A DNA stretch of 64,000 nt from Mytilus edulis (taxonomy: Eukaryota > Mollusca > Bivalvia > Mytilida > Mytilidae): positions 28,791,585 to 28,855,584 of the forward strand of contig NC_092345.1 in the NCBI RefSeq assembly GCF_963676685.1. Reading direction: 5' to 3'. Below the pieces are notes generated by a model, which did not search any database, was not told the DNA's origin, and saw only the letters and a program-made list of their open reading frames with translations. This document shows positions 11,150 to 21,431 of the stretch, one piece after another (within the stretch, counting starts at the first letter, position 1; each line of letters opens with the position of its first letter). Both the position numbers and the translations under genes were made by a program.

Positions 11150-12400
11150 CCAAATCTGTCCGTCTGTCTGTCCATCCGTCACTCCCGTAAATCGGTTTTC
11201 CACACTTTTTAGCTCCCCAGGCCCTTAAGTGAGCTTTTATCATCACTTGTCGTCGGTCGTCTACTAACTTTTACAAAAATCTTCTCCTCTAAAACTACAA
11301 AGCCAAATTAAACCAAATTGTCCACAATCATTATTAGGGTATCTAGTTTAAAAAATTGTGTCACCCCGCCTGCCAAACATGGTGGCCGACATGGCTAAAA
11401 GTAGAAAATAGAGGAAAAATGCAGTTTTGGGCTTATATCTCTGAAATGTAAGCATTTAGAGCAAATCTGACAGTGTTAAAAATGTTTTTCGGTTCAAGAT
11501 TTATCTGCTTAGAAATTTCAGATGAATCAGACAACCCATTGTTGGGTTGCTCCCCCTGAATTGGTAATTCTAAGGAAATTTTGCAGTTTTTAGTTATTAT
11601 CTTCAATGTTATTATAGATGGAGATAAACTATAAACAGCAATAATGTACAGCAAAGTAGGATCTACAAATAAGTCAACATGACCAAAATGGTCAATTGAC
11701 CCTTTGAGGAGTTATTGCCCTTTATGATAAATTTTCGTAAATTTAGTAAATTTTTACTCTTAAACTACTAGGCCACAGCAAGAATGTTCAGTAAAGTAAG
11801 ATCTAGAAACACATCACCATCACCAAAACACATTTTTTTTCATGAATTCATGTGTGTCCTTTGTTTAAACATGCACATAGACCAAGGTGAGCGACACAAG
11901 CTCTTAAGAGTTTTCTTCATGCTTGAATATATTGATTTGATATTATGTATATTGTTTCATCATGACAAGTTTCAGATCATGTTTAAATTTTGTTCTGGTC
12001 TGATCATTTTGTGCAGAGTTATGGTCCTTGGACTAAGAAAATTCTCTAAAATAATCAGTTTCCTGCACTTTTTTGTGTTATGCTTGAAGATAATGATTTG
12101 AAAATTGGTATATAATTTTATCGTGTCAAGTTACAGATCAAGTTGGAATTTTGTTTTAGCATAATGATTTGTGCAGAGTTATGGTCCTTGGATTAAAAAG
12201 TTCACTTGAATAAACAGTTTTCAACACTTTTTTCCGTCATGCTTGAAGATATTGACATGATAATTGTTATATAGTTTACACTATGACAAGTTATAGATCA
12301 AGTTAGAATTTTGTTTCAATAAAATGAATTTTTAATTGGTAGGGGACTATGTACTGCTATGCAACTACTCACGGAATGCTTGTTTCTTTTGATTTACCAT
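11150..12400. repeat. Degraded AGCTCACC-family repeat
   Basis: From about 11208 ('AGCTCCCCAGGCCC') it carries recognisable family blocks: 'CTTCTCCTCTAAAACTAC', 'GGTATCTAGTTTAAAA', 'GGTTGCTCCCCCTGAATTGG' and 'AGGAGTTATTGCCCTTTATG'. A second half contains tandem 'GTTATGGTCCTTGGA' units of about 180 bp to about 12340. It is an older relative of the array at 25.6-30.6 kb. Confidence 0.7.
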
Positions 12401-12430
12401 TTCAGTTGCATCTAAATAGCATATATTTTT

Positions 12431-13235
12431 AGCTCACCTGGCCCAAAGGGCCAAGTGAGCATTTCTCATCACTTGGCGTCCGGCGTCCATCGTCGTCCGG
12501 CGTCCATCGTCGTCCTGCGTCCATCGTCGTCCGGCGTCGTTTACTATTTCAAAAAATCTTCTCCTCTGAAACTACCGGGCCAAATTTAACTAAACTTGGC
12601 CACAATCATCATTGGGGTATCTAGTTTGGAAAATGTGTACGGTGACCCGGCCAACCAACCAAGATGGCCAACATGGCTAAAAATAGAACATAGGGGTAAA
12701 ATGTAGATTTTGGCTTATAACTCTGAAACCAAAGCATTTAGAGCAAATTTGACATGAGGTTAACTTATTTATCAAGTTAATATATATCTGCCCTGAAATT
12801 TTCAGATGAATTGGACAACCGGTTGTTGGGTTGCTGTCCCCCATTGGTAATTTTTAAAGAAATTTTGCCGTTTTTGGTTATTATCTTGAATTCTATTATA
12901 GATAGAGATAAACTGTAAACAGCAATAATGTTCAGCAAAGTAAGATCTCCAAATAAGTCAACATTACCAAAATGGTCAGTTGACTCCTTAAGGAGTTATT
13001 ACCCTTTATAGTCAATTTTTAACATATTTATTAATTTACAAAAAAAAATCCTCTGTTACTAATGGGCAAAGTTCATTATAGATAGAGATAATTGTAAGTA
13101 GCAAGATCCTTCAGTAAAGTAAGAACTTCAAATACATCACCATCATCAAAACACAATTTTGTCATGAATCCATCTGTGTCCTTTGTTTCATATGCACATA
13201 GACCAAGGTGAGTGACACATGCTCTTAAGAACCTC
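12431..13235. repeat. AGCTCACC hairpin-headed repeat, single copy
   Basis: The head at 12431-12460 folds AGCTCACCTGGCCC against GGGCCAAGTGAGC. It is followed by (GGCGTCCATCGTCGTCC)n and the roughly 450-bp body ('AACTACCGGGCCAAATTTAA', 'CAAGATGGCC', 'GATGAATTGGACAACCGG'). It ends near 'AAGGTGAGTGACAC' and 'CTCTTAAGAACCTCTAG'. No coding is seen. Confidence 0.8.
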
Positions 13236-13447
13236 TAGTTGATTTTTCAACTAACATGAATATTTTAAAAACTGAACTGAAAAACATAAAGTGAAAAATC
13301 CCACTAAAAAAGATTCTCATATTTTTGATCCCTTTTCTATATTAAAATCTTTCTTTTAAACAAAAGGTATAATGCCACACACATATTTCAAGGAATCCCT
13401 GCAATGATTTTAGTCATTTAGAAATAAATTTATATTTCTATTAATAG

Positions 13448-13504
13448 GTAACCCAAGTCTCTCAAGTACTCTACAGCCACAACCAAACAGACAGACATCC
13501 CAGG
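13448..13504 (+). CDS. Linker exon (19 codons)
   Basis: A 57-bp exon, phase 1-1, between ATTAATAG and CAGG|GTAAGT. The T left by the previous exon plus GT gives a Cys codon, then NPSLSSTLQPQPNRQTSQ, a Ser/Gln/Pro linker. The next recognised coding module lies almost 20 kb downstream because a Gypsy element and repeat arrays fill the intron. Confidence 0.7.
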
Positions 13505-14596
13505 GTAAGTATAGGTGAAACTCTGTCTTAATGGGAATGCTATCTGAATGAAAATTTTAGTCAATAACATAACAAACATCTTTTAAGATTAGACAGGTAT
13601 TAACCAAAAATTTGTGTTTTCCAAATAAGATATTGTTCTGAAAAGGTTTGGTTTTGACAGAGTCAATATTTTGACATATACTGTCTAGACGCCCTTCATT
13701 TTTTGTAGCTGCTTATATAATTAGGTGTAAGAAAAATTTATTTAGTACAGTTCAACCTTGTCTCAAAATCGGCTGTGAAAAAGACATGAGAAACATGAGC
13801 AAATATTCCAGTCTCATTGGCAGAACCATCACTCATGACTCCAATTTGAAGAAGCTTCTGGAACTATGACCTGTAAATATTGTATAAAATACCCATACCA
13901 CTCTGATAGTGCTTTAGTGAGAGGGACACATATTTTAAAATTGATCCAATCACAAAATCAATGTTTGGACCTTTCGTAATAAGGTGTGGACCTTTCACTT
14001 TACTGTTATAAGGGTCCAGGACTTTTCAGTTGAAATATGAATTTGAACATCTTCATCAAAGTTTTTAAATCTCTGTAAACATTAAAAATTTACATGATAT
14101 ATTATATGTGTGTAGTGTCCTCCTGTTGATGGTAATTATACTCCTACTTTAAATTATACCCTCACCCTAAATAAGGTGGGGTATACTGTTTTACATCTGT
14201 CTGTCCGTCTGTCCATCTAACAGTCTGTCAGTCTGTCCTTCCAACCAATGAATGATTTTGTCGCATCTTTCTCAGGAACTACAATACAAGGATTTCTGAA
14301 ATTTGGTTTCAGGGTTTATATAAGTCAGCTATACTGTTTTCTTCTTGTTTACTGAAATATTTGAGCAGGGATATCATCAGTGAGCAGTAAGTACTAAGCT
14401 TGCAGTTTCACTTGTTTCCTTTGTTTCCACAAAAAATAAAATGCACAAACTGAGAAATGATAAATTTGAATTGATAACAAGAATGTTGGGACTATCATGA
14501 CAGAAAAATGTGTAGGTTTAATAAAATTGAAACATTCCTTTGGTTTTCAAATTATTCCTTACAATATGAATTTCCAAAACTGTTAAAACTACCTTA
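13505..14596. other. Intron with short inverted repeat near 14158-14192
   Basis: No exon is seen. 'TATACCCTCACC' faces 'GGTGGGGTATA' near 14158-14192, followed by (CTGTCTGTCCGT)n, the head of another bivalve repeat. It ends at the start of the LTR element. Confidence 0.5.
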
Positions 14597-16019
14597 TGTG
14601 ATGATTTTGTATCTAACCAGTTATCAAAAGTACCAGGATTATAATTTTATACGCCAGACGCGCGTTTCGTCTACATAAGACTCATCAGTGACGCTCAGAT
14701 CAAAATAGTTAAAAAGCCAAATAAATACAAAGTTGAAGAGCATTGAAGATCAAAAATTCCTAAAAGTTGTGCCAAATATGGCGCTAAGGTAATCTACTCC
14801 TGGGGTAAGAAAATCCTTAGTTTTTCGAAAAATTCAAAGTTTTGTAAACAGAAAATTTATAAAAATGACCATATAATTGATATTCATGTCAACACCGAAG
14901 TGCTGACTACTGGGCTGGTGATACCCTCGGGGACGAAACGTCCACCAGCAGTGGCATCGACCCAGTGGTGTAAACAGTTATCAAAAGTACCAGGATTATA
15001 ATTTTATACGCCAGACGCGCGTTTCGTCTACATAAGACTCATCAGTGACGCTCAGATCAAAATAGTTAAAAAGCCAAATAAATACAAAGTTGAAGAGCAT
15101 TGAGGATCAAAAATTCCTAAAAGTTGTGCCAAATATGGCTAAGGTAATCTACTCCTGGGGTAAGAAAATCCTTAGTTTTTCGAAAAATTTAAAGTTTTGT
15201 AAACAGAAAATTTATAAAAATGACCATATTGTTTATATTGGTTACAGTTCGGAAGAAGCCTTATTTTATATATTTATATGATACTTTAATAAACATAGAA
15301 AAGAGTCAGATGATTCGCGGGTAAACTTTGGGTCAGGTTCAATGTAAAGGGGTGTTCCTTAGGATACTCAGATACTAGCAACGAGACACTTTGTTAGAAC
15401 ACCCCTCCTTCAAGAATGGTACAGTTTGAATCGGGGTATATAAGCAGGAGAGAATCCTAGCTCAGGGTCGATTGTCATATAGTCTTCAGAGACATAAGAC
15501 CACGGTACATTGATATTCGAGATCGCTCGCTCGTATATATTGTGTTATTATTACTAAGTGTAATAAAGAACAGGTCGGTGCCTGTTATAAATACGGACTT
15601 GTACATTTACAAGCGGAACCGTATTGTACCGTATAGGACAAGTGTGAGTCTGTGTGACCACCTTGTAAAGTACATAATTGTACAAGAGGAACAAAGACAA
15701 GTGTGTAAACTTGTAGGGTACATTATTGTACCAGGAGGACAAGTTTGTTCCTGACCCAGGACAAATTTGTAATAGTACAAATTTGTAAGAGTACAAATTT
15801 GTACCAGTGTATATAATATATTTGTGTAGAATATTTTATAGATAGTTTATTAAGGATTGCAAAGAGCAGTTGTACATATTTTGGTTCATTGACGTTAATA
15901 TTTGAATAAAGATTATTTATATATTTTATAAAGAGAGAGCAATTTTGGATCCAGTATCAAACTGGTAACGGACACATTCTAAATTGAAATAGACACGCTT
16001 ACCCTGTGTACACGTTACA
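14597..16019 (+). repeat. 5' LTR, split by a nested insertion
   Basis: It matches the 3' LTR (23343-24178) apart from a block of about 610 bp at 14617-15227. Seven bases, '(A/C)GGCTAG' in other copies, are missing at the break. A TATA box (GGGTATATAAGCAGG) lies near 15436 and AATAAAG near 15903. The U5 side holds several 'GTACAAATTTGTA' palindromes. Apart from the insertion only a few substitutions and one small indel separate the LTRs, implying a recent insertion. Confidence 0.88.
14617..15227. repeat. Tandem pair of CGCCAGACGCGCG repeat nested in 5' LTR
   Basis: Two head-to-tail copies start with 'CAGTTATCAAAAGTACCAGG' at 14618 and 14975, 357 bp apart. Each carries 'CGCCAGACGCGCGTTTCGTC' and 'GACTCATCAGTGACGCTCAG'. 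The second is truncated at its 3' side, where the LTR resumes. I know the family as extremely abundant in Mytilus. A diverged copy is at 54425-54660, and a short inverted relic lies near 58240-58262. Confidence 0.85.
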
Positions 16020-16045
16020 TAATTTGGTGGCTAGCGGTGGGATCC
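16020..16045 (+). other. Candidate primer-binding site
   Basis: Just 3' of the 5' LTR, the segment from 16025 (TGGTGGCTAGCGGTGGGA, with overlapping TGG starts at 16025 and 16028) is placed and begins as a tRNA-primer site should, since TGG pairs with the CCA end. I cannot name the tRNA. Confidence 0.6.
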
Positions 16046-16381
16046 AAATTGTTCATATTTTAAATCCATAGTGAAAGATTATATATCCATATTTGATCAT
16101 CTTATAAACTTATATCCAAACTGTCTTGTGAGAATTTACTGTTCACTTTTGCACAGATCACATTTGTTCAAACTGTTCACTTTTGCACAGATCAAAATTG
16201 TCCTGATCACGTTTTAAATTTCCCATGGTTAAATTACGATTATTATTTACATTAGGGATTAACGATCGATAGTGGTACAGGCAAAATTTTGATTGACAAT
16301 TTTTACGTTGTACATTTATGACATTGTGTTGACATTATTATATTGTGTATGCATGGTTACACCGCAAATTAAAGTACAAAC

Positions 16382-18121
16382 ATGTCTTTTGATGATACAA
16401 TAGACGAGTTCACGAAACAAATTTATGATATGGAAGAAGGAACAACTTATAGAAACAGTTTTGTTTCGTCAACACCAAAAGACCAAGTTGTTCGTCCAAA
16501 ATATAATATTGTATCAAGAAATGATTCGGGTCTGGGATCCAGAGGGTCCTCATTGTCAAGAAAGGGAGATAATGAAAAAGTTGATTTACCAACATTCAAC
16601 AACCCGAATACGCACAAAACTGTTAAATTTTCCCAAATTGATTTAAAGGAAGGGGATACTTTGCCTTTACCCATAGATAATAGTTACATTGGGGAAAAAG
16701 ACAAAACTGACAAATCAAAGTACCGACATACTGGTAACACAGATAATTCTGGTGTGAAAATTAAACCATGTCAATATAACGGTAGCACATCATGGACGGA
16801 CTATTTGTCCCATTTTGAAATGTGTGCACTTGTAAATAATTGGTCGGAAAACCAAAAAGGGTTATATTTGGCGATATCGTTAATGGGACAAGCACAGGCT
16901 GTACTTGGAGATTTACCAAGTGAGGAAAGACAAAACTTTTCCGATCTAGTCAGCGCACTTGAAGAGCGATTCGCGCCTTCTAGTCAAACTGAGTTATACA
17001 GAGTTCAGTTTAAAGAAAGACGTCAAAAAGCAAGCGAATCACTTCCCGAATTAGGCCAGTCAATTCGGAGATTGTCCAACTTGGCATATCCTACTGCCCC
17101 ATTGGACGTACGTGAAACTCTCGGGAAAGAGCAGTTTATTGACGCGCTCGTTGATTCGGAAATGCGACTCAGAATAAAACAATCGCGACCGAAAGGTTTA
17201 AATGATGCCGTGAGACTTGCTGTTGAACTAGAGGCGTACAATAAAGCCGAAAATAAAGTAAGAGAGGGACGAGGTTATTTACGTCAAACTATGAACGATG
17301 ACGAGTTAGATAGTGAAGAAAAGATTACAAATAGTGACTCGCCAAACAAAGACATATCATCATGGATGCAAACAATTGAGAAAAGTCTAAGTACTCTTAC
17401 GACTGAAATGGCAAAATTAAAAACTAGTGATACAAATGAAGGGTCTTCTTATGCTAAAACGAGATATACCCAAAGTAAAAAGACAAATAAGGGTTGTAAC
17501 AATTGTGGCAAATTTGGTCATTTAGCAAGGGACTGTCGCCTACCCCGAAGAAATCAGAACAATTATAATGGAAATAAGGGGGATGGGTCTGGCAAAACAT
17601 TAATGAAAACTAGGAAAAAAAATAACCGTAAGACAAATGAAGGTGCGGTTACAACAGTATCTGAAGATGCTGGTATGTATGTCAAACTAAATGTAGGAGA
17701 CATTGAAGCCAAGTTTGTGGTTGATACAGGAGCAACTTTGACATTGGTATCTTCCAAGTTATACGATATGTTGACTCCATTAGATAAATCATATTTAAGC
17801 GACGTTCAGACAACTGTTAGGTCAGTGTGTGGCACCAAGCTAGAGCTTCGTGGAAAAGGCAGGTTCAATCTGCGATTCGGTCCAAATATGTTGCAATCTG
17901 AAGCTGTTGTGACTGATCTGCAAGTTGATGGTATACTTGGTTTGGACTTCATGAAACGACATAATTGTTTAATTGATGTTAAGAATGGGCACTTTTGTAT
18001 TGGGGATTTTAAGGTTGATTTGTGTTTTCAGGGATCAATAGGCTGTTACCGAGTGGTTGCTTCAGAAGCGGTTGTCATCCGCCAAGGTCAGAAATTGTCA
18101 TTAATGGCACGGTTTGCTTAG
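16382..18121 (+). CDS. gag-pro: gag plus aspartic protease of the Gypsy element
   Basis: 579 codons from ATG at 16382. Residues about 130-290 form a retrotransposon gag/capsid-like region ('WTDYLSHFEMCALVNNW'). A single CCHC zinc knuckle, CNNCGKFGHLARDC, is at about 372-385, and the retropepsin site VVDTGAT at about 446-452, with 'GILGLDFMKRH' further on. The frame ends early at 18121. The sequence continues in the -1 frame from about 18080, so this looks like a one-base deletion rather than programmed shifting (no slippery heptamer was noticed). Gag, protease and pol were probably one polyprotein. Confidence 0.88.
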   Translation: MSFDDTIDEFTKQIYDMEEGTTYRNSFVSSTPKDQVVRPKYNIVSRNDSGLGSRGSSLSRKGDNEKVDLPTFNNPNTHKTVKFSQIDLKEGDTLPLPIDNSYIGEKDKTDKSKYRHTGNTDNSGVKIKPCQYNGSTSWTDYLSHFEMCALVNNWSENQKGLYLAISLMGQAQAVLGDLPSEERQNFSDLVSALEERFAPSSQTELYRVQFKERRQKASESLPELGQSIRRLSNLAYPTAPLDVRETLGKEQFIDALVDSEMRLRIKQSRPKGLNDAVRLAVELEAYNKAENKVREGRGYLRQTMNDDELDSEEKITNSDSPNKDISSWMQTIEKSLSTLTTEMAKLKTSDTNEGSSYAKTRYTQSKKTNKGCNNCGKFGHLARDCRLPRRNQNNYNGNKGDGSGKTLMKTRKKNNRKTNEGAVTTVSEDAGMYVKLNVGDIEAKFVVDTGATLTLVSSKLYDMLTPLDKSYLSDVQTTVRSVCGTKLELRGKGRFNLRFGPNMLQSEAVVTDLQVDGILGLDFMKRHNCLIDVKNGHFCIGDFKVDLCFQGSIGCYRVVASEAVVIRQGQKLSLMARFA

Positions 18122-18657
18122 CAGAAGGTCAGAAATTACCTGCTGACAATGCTTTGTTAGAGACAAATGAGCATGCAGGGAAAGACTACATTTTGACTGC
18201 TAGAACGTTGGTAAGGTCAGGCGAAAAAGTCCCTGTTAGATTAATGAACACAGAACTAGATCCTAATACAATCTATCCTGGTACAACTATAGCCCAAATG
18301 TCTGGTGTTCAACAAGTACTAGATGGTAATATTGGTTCAAATGAACAGACACATGACGGACTTAGACCAGATTTACAAGACCTGTTAGACAGGACATCAG
18401 AGGAATTGACTCCAAAAGACAAACTAAAAGTAAAATCTTTGTTGATAGAAAATTAGAACTTGTTTGCTTCTTCTGATATTGACTTGGGAAGAACCAATCT
18501 TGTAAAACATGAAATCAATACGGGAAACGCAAGGCCATTTAAAGAACCGCCTCGTCGTACACCGTATCATTTGAACAAGGTAGTAAATGACAACCTTGAC
18601 AAAATGTTACAAAAAGGGATAATTGAACCTCCCATAGTCCCTGGGCGGCAGGGATAG
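18022..18657 (+). pseudogene. Protease-RT connector, broken by a stop and a frameshift
   Basis: This frame carries on after the shift near 18080. It is interrupted by TAG at 18454-18456, reads on through 'TPYHLNKVVNDNLDKMLQKG' (the start of the RT fold) and shifts again near 18630-18650 into the frame used by the next segment. Together with the gag end and the integrase junction these are four lesions in one polyprotein. Confidence 0.82.
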
Positions 18658-20432
18658 TTTTAGTTAAGAAAAAGGACGACACTTATCGCTTTTGCGTAGA
18701 TTATAGACGCTTAAACAGTGTGACTCTTAATAAAGACGCGTATCCTTTACCGAGGATTGACGATTCGTTAGATCATTTAGCAGGAAATAAATGGTACAGT
18801 ACTCTGGACTGTTGTTCAGGATACTGGCAGGTGGAGCTGGCCGAAAATGACAAACACCAAACTGCTTTTGCAACGCGAAGGGGTTTATTTCAATTTAGAG
18901 TCATGCCGTTTGGTTTGTGTTGCGCTGCACAGACATTTGAGCGATTGATGGAAACCATACTAGCTGGTTTGCAGTGGGAAACATGTCTGGTTTACATTGA
19001 CGATATAATCGTTTTTGGAAAAACACTAGATGGTATGCTTGATAATTTAAGAGACGTTTTTGCTAGGCTTAAGTCGGCTGGTTTAAAGCTGAAGGCAAAG
19101 AAGTGCACCTTGTGTACCACCAAGGTTCGTTTCTTAGGTCATATTGTCTCTGAGGAAGGAAGTTCCACTGATCCCAATAAGATAGAAGCTGTTAAAGAGT
19201 GGCCTACCCCTACAAATATAACTGAAGTTCGTTCCTTTTTAGGTCTTTATGGGTACTATAGGAAATTTATTAAAAACTTTGCCCACATTGCCAAACCACT
19301 ACATAAAATAACAGAGAAGGAAACCAAATTTGTTTGGAATTCAGAATGTCAAGAATCATTTGACCAATTGAAAGGTAAATTAATAAACGCACCAGTTCTT
19401 GCATATCCAGATTTTAACAAAGAGTTCATTTTGGATACTGATGCAAGCAATTTGGCAGTCGGAGCTGTCCTGACTCAGAAATCTGACGAAGGGCTAGAAC
19501 ATGTTGTAGCTTACGCTAGTCGTTCTCTTTCAAAATCAGAACAAAGGTACTGTGTGACACGCAAGGAGTTGCTTGCTGTGGTTTGTTTTGTTAAACATTT
19601 CAAACCATACCTTTATGGTAGAAAATTCACAGTACGAACTGATCACGGATCCTTAAAGTGGTTTCTTAACTTTAAGAACCCAGAAGGACAAATAGCTAGG
19701 TGGATAGAGACACTAGGTTCGTTTGAGATGCAAGTTCAACATCGACCAGGAGTGCAACATAGGAATGCAGACGCTCTTAGTCGTATTCCTTGCAAACAAT
19801 GTGGCTATCATTCTGGTTTAGAAAATGAAATTGCTTTGACTAAGACTGAAAACCAACATGACAATGTTAATGCTATCACCCGTTTTGATAGTAGTAATGA
19901 CAGAGATGATGACAGTGAAGATCATAATTTGTCTTTAAAGGAAATTCAAAATAATGATCATGACTTGAAAATAGTGACAGAATGGGTAGAAACAGACGAA
20001 CGTCCTGATTACAAAGATATTTCCGATAAGGGATTTTTCTTAAGATCACGTTGGAATCAATGGAACAACTTAGAGTTAAGAGACGGACTTATCTACAGAC
20101 GGTTCGAAGACCCTGCAACCAAAATTGTTAAAATGCAGGCTATTATTCCTTTATCAGAACGCAAAAATGTTTTACAATTTTCACATGATGATAAATGTTC
20201 TGCTCATTTGGGTATCCATAAAACTTTGGCAAAAATTAGACAATCTTATTATTGGCCTGGATTACAAAACGACGTCAGGACTTACATAAACGGATGTGAC
20301 AAATGTGCAAAGCGAAAAAGTCCACAAAAGTCCAAAAGAGCTCCAATGGCTTTAGTTGAAGCTAATGGGCCAATGGAAAGGATAGCTACAGATATCCTTG
20401 GTGAGTTGCCAGAAACAGAGAGTGGTAACTAA
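18658..20432 (+). CDS. pol: Reverse transcriptase, RNase H and integrase zinc-binding region
   Basis: The frame is open from about 18650 (well before the first listed in-frame start) to a TAA at 20430-20432. Landmarks: 'VDYRRLN' near 18700, 'YPLPRIDDSLDHLAG', the catalytic YIDD box at about 18993-19004, RNase H 'LDTDASNLAVGAVL' near 19433, and the integrase HHCC zinc finger ('HLGIHKTLAKIR' ... 'CDKCAKRK') at about 20205-20320. The first integrase Asp lies in 'ATDILGE' just before the stop. The stop cuts the integrase in two. Confidence 0.9.
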
Positions 20433-21431
20433 TATATATTGGTAGTTTCTGACTATTACACAAAGTGGACAGAATCTTTTGCCATGCCAAATATGGAAGC
20501 TAAGACTGTGGCTAAGATTATAGTTGAAGAAGTCATTGTGCGATTTGGTGTTCCTCATTGGATACACTCAGATCAAGGCAGGCAATTTGAAAGCTTGTTG
20601 TTTCAAGAGATGTGTTGTATTCTAAGCATCAAGAAAACACGTACCACTCCATATCATCCAAAATCTGATGGTATGGTAGAAAGGTTTAATAAGACTCTTG
20701 CGACAATGTTAAGTTCATTTGTGGAACAGAACCAGAGAGACTGGGATGAATACATTTCTTTTGTCATGATGGCATATAGAGCATCAGAGCATGAGACGAT
20801 TGGGCAAACGCCAAATAGTCTCATGTTAGGAAGGGAACTATCAACCCCTTTAGACATCATGTATGAAATGCCACCATTCGTTAAAGATATCCCTGCACAT
20901 AAATGGGCTTGGGAACTTAAAGATAAGTTAGAACACTCCCACAGCTTTGTCAGAGGTAAAATTAAAGGACAGATGCGAAGACAGAAACACTATCACGACC
21001 TCAAACTGTCATATCGAAATTTCAGAAAAGATGATGAGGTATACGTCTATTTTCCAGTAAAGAAACCTGGGATGTCTTCAAAACTGACTAGTTTCTGGAA
21101 AGGTCCTTTCAAAATTCTCGACAAATATGGCGACCTTACATATAAAGTTGACTGTGGATACAGAGGGAAACCACAAGTCATACATGTCGACAAACTTAAG
21201 AAAAAGGACAAACAGACATTAAGGACAGAATCGGATAACACTTTTGTTCCATTAGACACTGAAAACAATAGTGTTGAAGATGGTCCTATGGACATGATAG
21301 AGACTCCATATCTGCAAGACATAGCTGTACACGAGTCAACGTTGCCTGTTGAAGAAACTCAGGAAATTAGTGTTGAAGGGCGTCGTACAAGGCGAAAACC
21401 AGCCTGGATGGCAGATTATATTGTTAAATAG
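20433..21431 (+). CDS. pol: Integrase core and C-terminus
   Basis: In frame with the preceding segment after the TAA at 20430-20432. It has the catalytic Asp in 'HSDQGRQFES' and Glu in 'DGMVERFNKTL', then a GPY/F-type module ('FWKGPFKILDKYGDLTYKV') and a basic tail ending 'RRTRRKPAWMADYIVK'. The part from about 20736 on is repeated twice more downstream. Confidence 0.9.
   Translation, partial: YILVVSDYYTKWTESFAMPNMEAKTVAKIIVEEVIVRFGVPHWIHSDQGRQFESLLFQEMCCILSIKKTRTTPYHPKSDGMVERFNKTLATMLSSFVEQNQRDWDEYISFVMMAYRASEHETIGQTPNSLMLGRELSTPLDIMYEMPPFVKDIPAHKWAWELKDKLEHSHSFVRGKIKGQMRRQKHYHDLKLSYRNFRKDDEVYVYFPVKKPGMSSKLTSFWKGPFKILDKYGDLTYKVDCGYRGKPQVIHVDKLKKKDKQTLRTESDNTFVPLDTENNSVEDGPMDMIETPYLQDIAVHESTLPVEETQEISVEGRRTRRKPAWMADYIVK

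Noticed and set aside
15542..15796. Small frames in the LTRs (also 23683-23939)
   Set aside because: They lie in the R/U5 region and are duplicated in both LTRs; non-coding by position.
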